Assembly: GCF_022179645.1 (NCBI RefSeq)
Contig: NZ_BPRA01000004.1
Span: 60,055-124,054 of the forward strand
Length of the DNA: 64,000 nt
Direction of reading: 5' to 3'
Source: Methylobacterium thuringiense
GTDB taxonomy: Bacteria; Pseudomonadota; Alphaproteobacteria; Rhizobiales; Beijerinckiaceae
The first letter of the stretch is position 1, and each line of letters opens with the position of its first letter. A program made the translations under genes and the position numbers. The notes beneath the pieces were generated by a model. That model had not been told where the DNA came from and did no database searches. It saw only the letters and a list, made by a program, of their open reading frames with translations. Shown piece after piece: positions 60,747-64,000 of this stretch.

Positions 60747-61496
60747 CTATAACTTAAGATGATACTTACCGCCATAGGTCGAAAAATCGACCGTCCCCGG
60801 ATACATCTTCCGCAGAGTCTCAAGCAGATCCGGGGGCACATCCACTGTCATCAGTTCAGAATTTTCTATACGAAAATGTGTGGACATGAGACGGATATAA
60901 TGGTCGTAAAAAACCCTATTTATGTGTTTCTTGAAGAAAATTTCCTCGACAACATCGTCGCCTACCGCAGGGTGGTAGCCTCTATCATTGTAGAAATCTC
61001 GGATTTCTCTCTGAGAGCAGAGCAGATGCATGAACGCCGGCATTTGCCAATGTGAGAAGGCGAGCAACGGATCATCGCTATTGGTGAATAGATGGGAACC
61101 GTAAGCGCAGGACCATGCGGGGCCGAACATATGAAAGTTCTCGCCTCCGCTGCGGGTGACACGCTTCATTTCCAGAAAAGCGTCTTCAAGTGGAGCGACA
61201 TGCTCTAAAAGAGACAAGGACACGACCGCATCGAAGCTTTCGTCTGCAAATTTGGTGCGTTTTGTTATGTCCCCTATCGTAACTGGATATTTTCCTGCGT
61301 GCGCATCAATGTGGTTCTCCCACAAAGTTAAAATATGAATCTCGCTTGGTTTTAGCGGAGCTACGAATTCATCAATCTGACCTTCTGAATATCCGAGACA
61401 CAGAACCTTCTTGCCTTCGAGGTTCGCATATCGACGGAGGTAGTGTCCGTCCCAATTGCTGATGACACCAAGGCGCGGAAGGTCGGAGGGGTTCAT
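60747..61496 (-). CDS. Class I SAM-dependent methyltransferase (moron)
   Basis: 249 residues from MNPSDLPRLGVISNWDGHYL (another ATG at 61508). Motif I KKVLCLGYSEGQIDEFV, acidic loop IHILTLWENHIDAHAG, motif IV region FDAVVSLSLLEHVAPLEDAF, then RVTRSGGENFHMFGPAWSCA. Methyltransferase_11/23-like, as in polysaccharide modification loci. Together with the DUF1796 gene it suggests lysogenic alteration of host surface glycans. Confidence 0.8.
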   Translation of the reverse strand: MNPSDLPRLGVISNWDGHYLRRYANLEGKKVLCLGYSEGQIDEFVAPLKPSEIHILTLWENHIDAHAGKYPVTIGDITKRTKFADESFDAVVSLSLLEHVAPLEDAFLEMKRVTRSGGENFHMFGPAWSCAYGSHLFTNSDDPLLAFSHWQMPAFMHLLCSQREIRDFYNDRGYHPAVGDDVVEEIFFKKHINRVFYDHYIRLMSTHFRIENSELMTVDVPPDLLETLRKMYPGTVDFSTYGGKYHLKL

Positions 61497-61672
61497 TTTG
61501 GATCCCATTGATGCTCGGTCTGAGGTTGTACTAAGCGCCTTCCGCGCATTGGCAAACCCTTCTGGCCTGCTGCGCAGAACAGTTGCCCCCCCCTCTGACA
61601 TCCCGGAGACCCACCATGCCCGCAACAGCGGCGAGCGCTCCCGCTCGCGTGAATGAGATCGGGGAGGGGTAG

Positions 61673-62455
61673 ATGGCGGCCTCTCTCGACAAGGCGGCGT
61701 TCTTCGCCTCGGTGCGCCTTTCGCCCTTTCCGGGCCACCTGACGCCCGGCCAGGTCTCGGGCATGGAGGCGATCCTCGACGCCTGCCCTCCGGACTATCC
61801 GACCGACTTCCTGGCCGCCGTGCTCGGGACCTGCCCGATCGAGACGGCGTGGACCATGCTGCCGATCAAGGAGATGGGCGGCACGGCCTACCTGACGCGC
61901 ATGTACGATATCACGGGAGCGCGGCCGGCGAAGGCACGTGAACTCGGGAACTTACTGCCGGGCGAGGGGGCGAAGTTCGCCGGGCGAGGGCTGGTCCAGC
62001 TCACCGGAAAATCGAATTACGCCAAAGCGACCGCACGGCTGCGCGCTCTTGGCTACCTGCTGCCGAGCCAGAGCCTTGTCGATACGCCCGACCTCGCGAT
62101 GCATCCCGACATCGCCGCGGCCATCGCCTTCATCGGTCAGAAGGAGGGCTGGTTCACCGGCAAGAAGCTGAGCGACTATTTCGGCCCCGGCCGCGCCGAT
62201 TGGGTCAATGCCCGGCGCATCATCAACGGCACGGATCGGGCCGCCGAGATCGCTGGGCACGCCCGCGCGTTCCAGGTCGCGCTTAAGAAGGCCGGCCATC
62301 AGCCTGGGGCGGCCGTGCAGCGGGTTCCTACGCCTCCGGTGGACATCAAACCGCTCCCCGCGCCCCTCCCGCCTCTCGCCTCCCCGACAAGCCCGGCCCG
62401 AACGTCCTGGGGGAACTGGCTTGCGACCAAGCTCACCGGCATCTGGAGCAGCTGA
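61673..62455 (+). CDS. Endolysin (GH19 chitinase-like)
   Basis: 260 residues with a strong GGGGAGGGG site. TPGQVSGMEAILDACPPDYP, CPIETAWTMLPIKEMGGTAY (catalytic Glu in IETAWT), KFAGRGLVQLTGKSNYAKAT are typical of GH19-type phage lysozymes. The C-terminal ~50 residues are Pro-rich, ending SWGNWLATKLTGIWSS. Cleaves peptidoglycan at the end of infection. Confidence 0.9.
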   Translation: MAASLDKAAFFASVRLSPFPGHLTPGQVSGMEAILDACPPDYPTDFLAAVLGTCPIETAWTMLPIKEMGGTAYLTRMYDITGARPAKARELGNLLPGEGAKFAGRGLVQLTGKSNYAKATARLRALGYLLPSQSLVDTPDLAMHPDIAAAIAFIGQKEGWFTGKKLSDYFGPGRADWVNARRIINGTDRAAEIAGHARAFQVALKKAGHQPGAAVQRVPTPPVDIKPLPAPLPPLASPTSPARTSWGNWLATKLTGIWSS

Positions 62456-62456
62456 G

Positions 62457-62837
62457 ATGTTCACGGCAGACCAGATCGTCGCGCATCTCGTCGGCGACTA
62501 CCTCCTTCAAAGCCACTGGATGGCGACGGAGAAGACGAAGAGCAATCTCGCGGCCTTCGCTCACGCAACCGCCTACAGCCTACCATTCCTGTTCTTGGTG
62601 CCCGGTGGCTGGTCGGGCGTCATCGCCCTGCTACTGATCGGCGGGCTGCATTTCCCGATCGACCGCTGGAGGCTTGCCCGTTTCGTCGTCTGGGCGAAGA
62701 ACGGCGCGCGCGGTCCTGTGACGGCGACCGGCTATCCCGACAATGTGCCGGCGTGGCTGTCCGTCTGGCTGCTCATCATCGCCGACAACGTGCTGCATCT
62801 GCTCGTTAACGGCGTCGTGCTGAAGGCTCTCGGCTGA
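62457..62837 (+). CDS. DUF3307 membrane protein (holin candidate)
   Basis: 126 residues. MFTADQIVAHLVGDYLLQSH with WMATEKTKSNLAAFAHATAY matches DUF3307; three to four hydrophobic segments (LPFLFLVPGGWSGVIALLLI, GGLHFPIDRW, LSVWLLIIADNVLHLLVNGV). Its place after the endolysin suggests a holin-like lysis role, which the family annotation neither proves nor excludes. Confidence 0.75.
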   Translation: MFTADQIVAHLVGDYLLQSHWMATEKTKSNLAAFAHATAYSLPFLFLVPGGWSGVIALLLIGGLHFPIDRWRLARFVVWAKNGARGPVTATGYPDNVPAWLSVWLLIIADNVLHLLVNGVVLKALG

Positions 62838-62959
62838 TGCCCCGGCACTGGACCGTCACCTCGCGCACCCCGATCCGGCCGAACCCGTCGCCGAGCGCGT
62901 GGCTGTGGCGGTGGGTCATGGCGAACGTCTGTGGAAGGCGCGCCCCGGGCGGTGGATAG
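62837..62959 (+). CDS. Possible 40-residue lysis-region peptide
   Basis: MPRHWTVTSRTPIRPNPSPS then AWLWRWVMANVCGRRAPGGG, TGATG-coupled to the DUF3307 gene. No lipobox or clear membrane helix, so it is not an obvious spanin. Confidence 0.4.
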   Translation: MPRHWTVTSRTPIRPNPSPSAWLWRWVMANVCGRRAPGGG

Positions 62960-63064
62960 AACGCCTGTAGAACAAAACGCTGCTGTGGTTGACGGGTACA
63001 AACCGTATCATCGGGTTGTCGTGTCCCGGTCCCCGCATCAGACTCGACGATTGCGAATTCGGTT

Positions 63065-63149
63065 CCTGCGAAAGCAGGCCGGCGGTGGGGCGCGTGCCCT
63101 TGGAAGCTGAGCCCCACCGCCATCACGCCGCCCTCGTTCAAGCGAGGGC
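63065..63149 (+). ncRNA. Structured leader upstream of the Rha-type gene (C4-like candidate)
   Basis: Three hairpins in a row: CCTGC-GAAA-GCAGG (63065-63078, GNRA loop); after CC, GGCGGTGGGGC with GCCCCACCGCC (63081-63091 and 63111-63121, 11 perfect pairs, 19-base loop); then GCCCTCG-TTCAAG-CGAGGGC (63130-63149). It matches the leader at 21154-21231 in the first hairpin position, CC linker and main stem. Confidence 0.6.
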
Positions 63150-63181
63150 CACTTGCCACGACGATGGATTGGAGCATCGCG

Positions 63182-63916
63182 ATGACCAGCGAACAGAGTA
63201 CCACGAGCTATTCGACTGCCGCGAGTGGGCCGGGTGCCCTTATGTACAGCGGCGGCGGGCTGACCATGTCGAGCGTCGAGATCGCCGAGCGCTCTGGCAA
63301 GCGCCACCCTGATGTGATGCGCGACATCCGCAACCAGCTCGGCGAGCTTCTCGGGGACGAGGGACTGAGCAGATTTGCGTCGTCCTATCTCGCGGGGAAC
63401 GGGAAACAGGAGCCCTGCTTCAACCTGCCGAAGCGCGAGTGCCTGATCCTCGTCTCCGGTTACAGCGTTGGGCTCCGTGCCGCGATCGTGGATCGCTGGA
63501 TCGAATTGGAGAACGACGCCCGGCCGACGCCGACGCTTCCTGATTTTGCGAACCCGGCCGCCGCCGCTAGGGCGTGGGCCGAGCAGTTCGAGGCGCGAGT
63601 TCTGGCAGAGCAGACCAAGGCCGAGATCGGATCCCGTCGCGAAGCCACGGCGATGAACACGGCCAGCCAAGCCGCCAAACGGGCGAGCCGGCTGGCGATC
63701 GAGCTGGACCGCTCCCGCGAGTACGCCACCGTGAAGCGGATGCAGCTGCTCTACCACGGGCAGCAATTCTCCTGGCGGGTGCTCAAGCACGTCTCCGTAG
63801 AGATGGAGACGCCGCCGATCGACGTTTTCGACGCCAACTACGGCACCGTGAAAGCCTACCACGCCGACGTCTGGCGCGAGGCTTACGCTCTCGAAATCCC
63901 GCTGACCGACCACTGA
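63182..63916 (+). CDS. Rha-family phage regulatory protein
   Basis: 244 residues. MSSVEIAERSGKRHPDVMRD, IRNQLGELLGDE, and NLPKRECLILVSGYSVGLRA with IVDRWIELEND match the Rha (pRha/antirepressor-type) N-terminal domain. A coiled linker and a C-terminal domain (SWRVLKHVSVEMETPPIDVF, YHADVWREAYALEIPLTDH) follow. An ATG at 63164 lacks a ribosome site, so 63182 is preferred. Rha proteins interfere with lysogenic regulation or with infection; this is the second antirepressor-type gene of the phage. Confidence 0.88.
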   Translation: MTSEQSTTSYSTAASGPGALMYSGGGLTMSSVEIAERSGKRHPDVMRDIRNQLGELLGDEGLSRFASSYLAGNGKQEPCFNLPKRECLILVSGYSVGLRAAIVDRWIELENDARPTPTLPDFANPAAAARAWAEQFEARVLAEQTKAEIGSRREATAMNTASQAAKRASRLAIELDRSREYATVKRMQLLYHGQQFSWRVLKHVSVEMETPPIDVFDANYGTVKAYHADVWREAYALEIPLTDH

Positions 63917-64000
63917 GCCGTCGCGCCAGTCCGGTCGCCACCCACAACACCATCCGCCGCATCAAGACCTGAGAGCCGACGCGGGTGGGCGGCGGCTCTC

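Noticed and set aside
62837-62959. Spanin assignment for the small peptide after the DUF3307 gene
   Set aside because: It lacks a lipobox, a signal sequence and the coiled coil expected of i- or o-spanins.

Overview
The window is almost entirely one temperate phage genome integrated in a high-GC alphaproteobacterium. Only the first ~900 bases look like host DNA: the end of a CysA-type sulfate/thiosulfate ABC ATPase, then a tRNA with a CAU anticodon that served as the attachment site. The phage carries GcrA-, GapR- and MucR-type regulators, which are alphaproteobacterial families, and its style of protein fits the Hyphomicrobiales, perhaps Methylobacteriaceae (inference). No second copy of the tRNA 3' end was found, so the right end of the prophage lies beyond base 64000.

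Layout. 0.98-3.5 kb: integrase, excisionase-like protein and small genes, all leftward. 3.5-5.2 kb: an IS110-family insertion. 5.2-13.3 kb: a long leftward early operon of small overlapping genes (zinc-ribbon proteins, an HD phosphohydrolase fusion, a GcrA-like HTH protein, an HNH nuclease, a long coiled-coil protein). 13.4-14.2 kb: a LexA/CI-type repressor. Three near-identical 16-bp operators sit in or beside a leftward promoter at about 13.0 kb and a rightward promoter at about 14.2 kb, so the switch can be read directly. 14.2-23.8 kb: rightward early genes (TSCPD protein, MucR-like, GapR-like, RusA resolvase, MT-A70 methyltransferase, DUF1376 replication protein, a double-HTH GcrA protein, an AntA/KilAC antirepressor), ending with a NusG-like protein and a 750-base structured non-coding stretch.

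The late region runs rightward from about 24.5 kb. It begins with an HU-like protein and terminase. The head module is lambda-like (GpA terminase, GpW, portal, ClpP-type protease with a nested scaffold, decoration protein, major capsid protein E). The contractile tail is Mu-like (sheath, tube, frameshifted assembly chaperone, tape measure, gpN, gpP, gp45, gp46, gp47, gp48). From 46.8 to 59.6 kb there are about fifteen fibre, spike and accessory genes, including an SGNH esterase, a polysaccharide-lyase-like protein and two beta-helix spikes. Two leftward cassettes interrupt this order: a secreted nuclease with a secreted DUF2511-like protein at 37.3-38.3 kb, and AT-richer DUF1796 and methyltransferase genes at 59.6-61.5 kb. 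Lysis genes (GH19-type endolysin, DUF3307 membrane protein) and a Rha-type regulator close the window.

The points most worth following are: a set of alphaproteobacterial cell-cycle regulators gathered on one phage, including a GcrA with duplicated DNA-binding domains; two matching structured RNA leaders in front of the two antirepressor-type genes; a NusG homologue next to a structured intergenic region; 13-bp palindromes upstream of terminase; and a three-copy 16-bp repeat in front of a small HTH gene.
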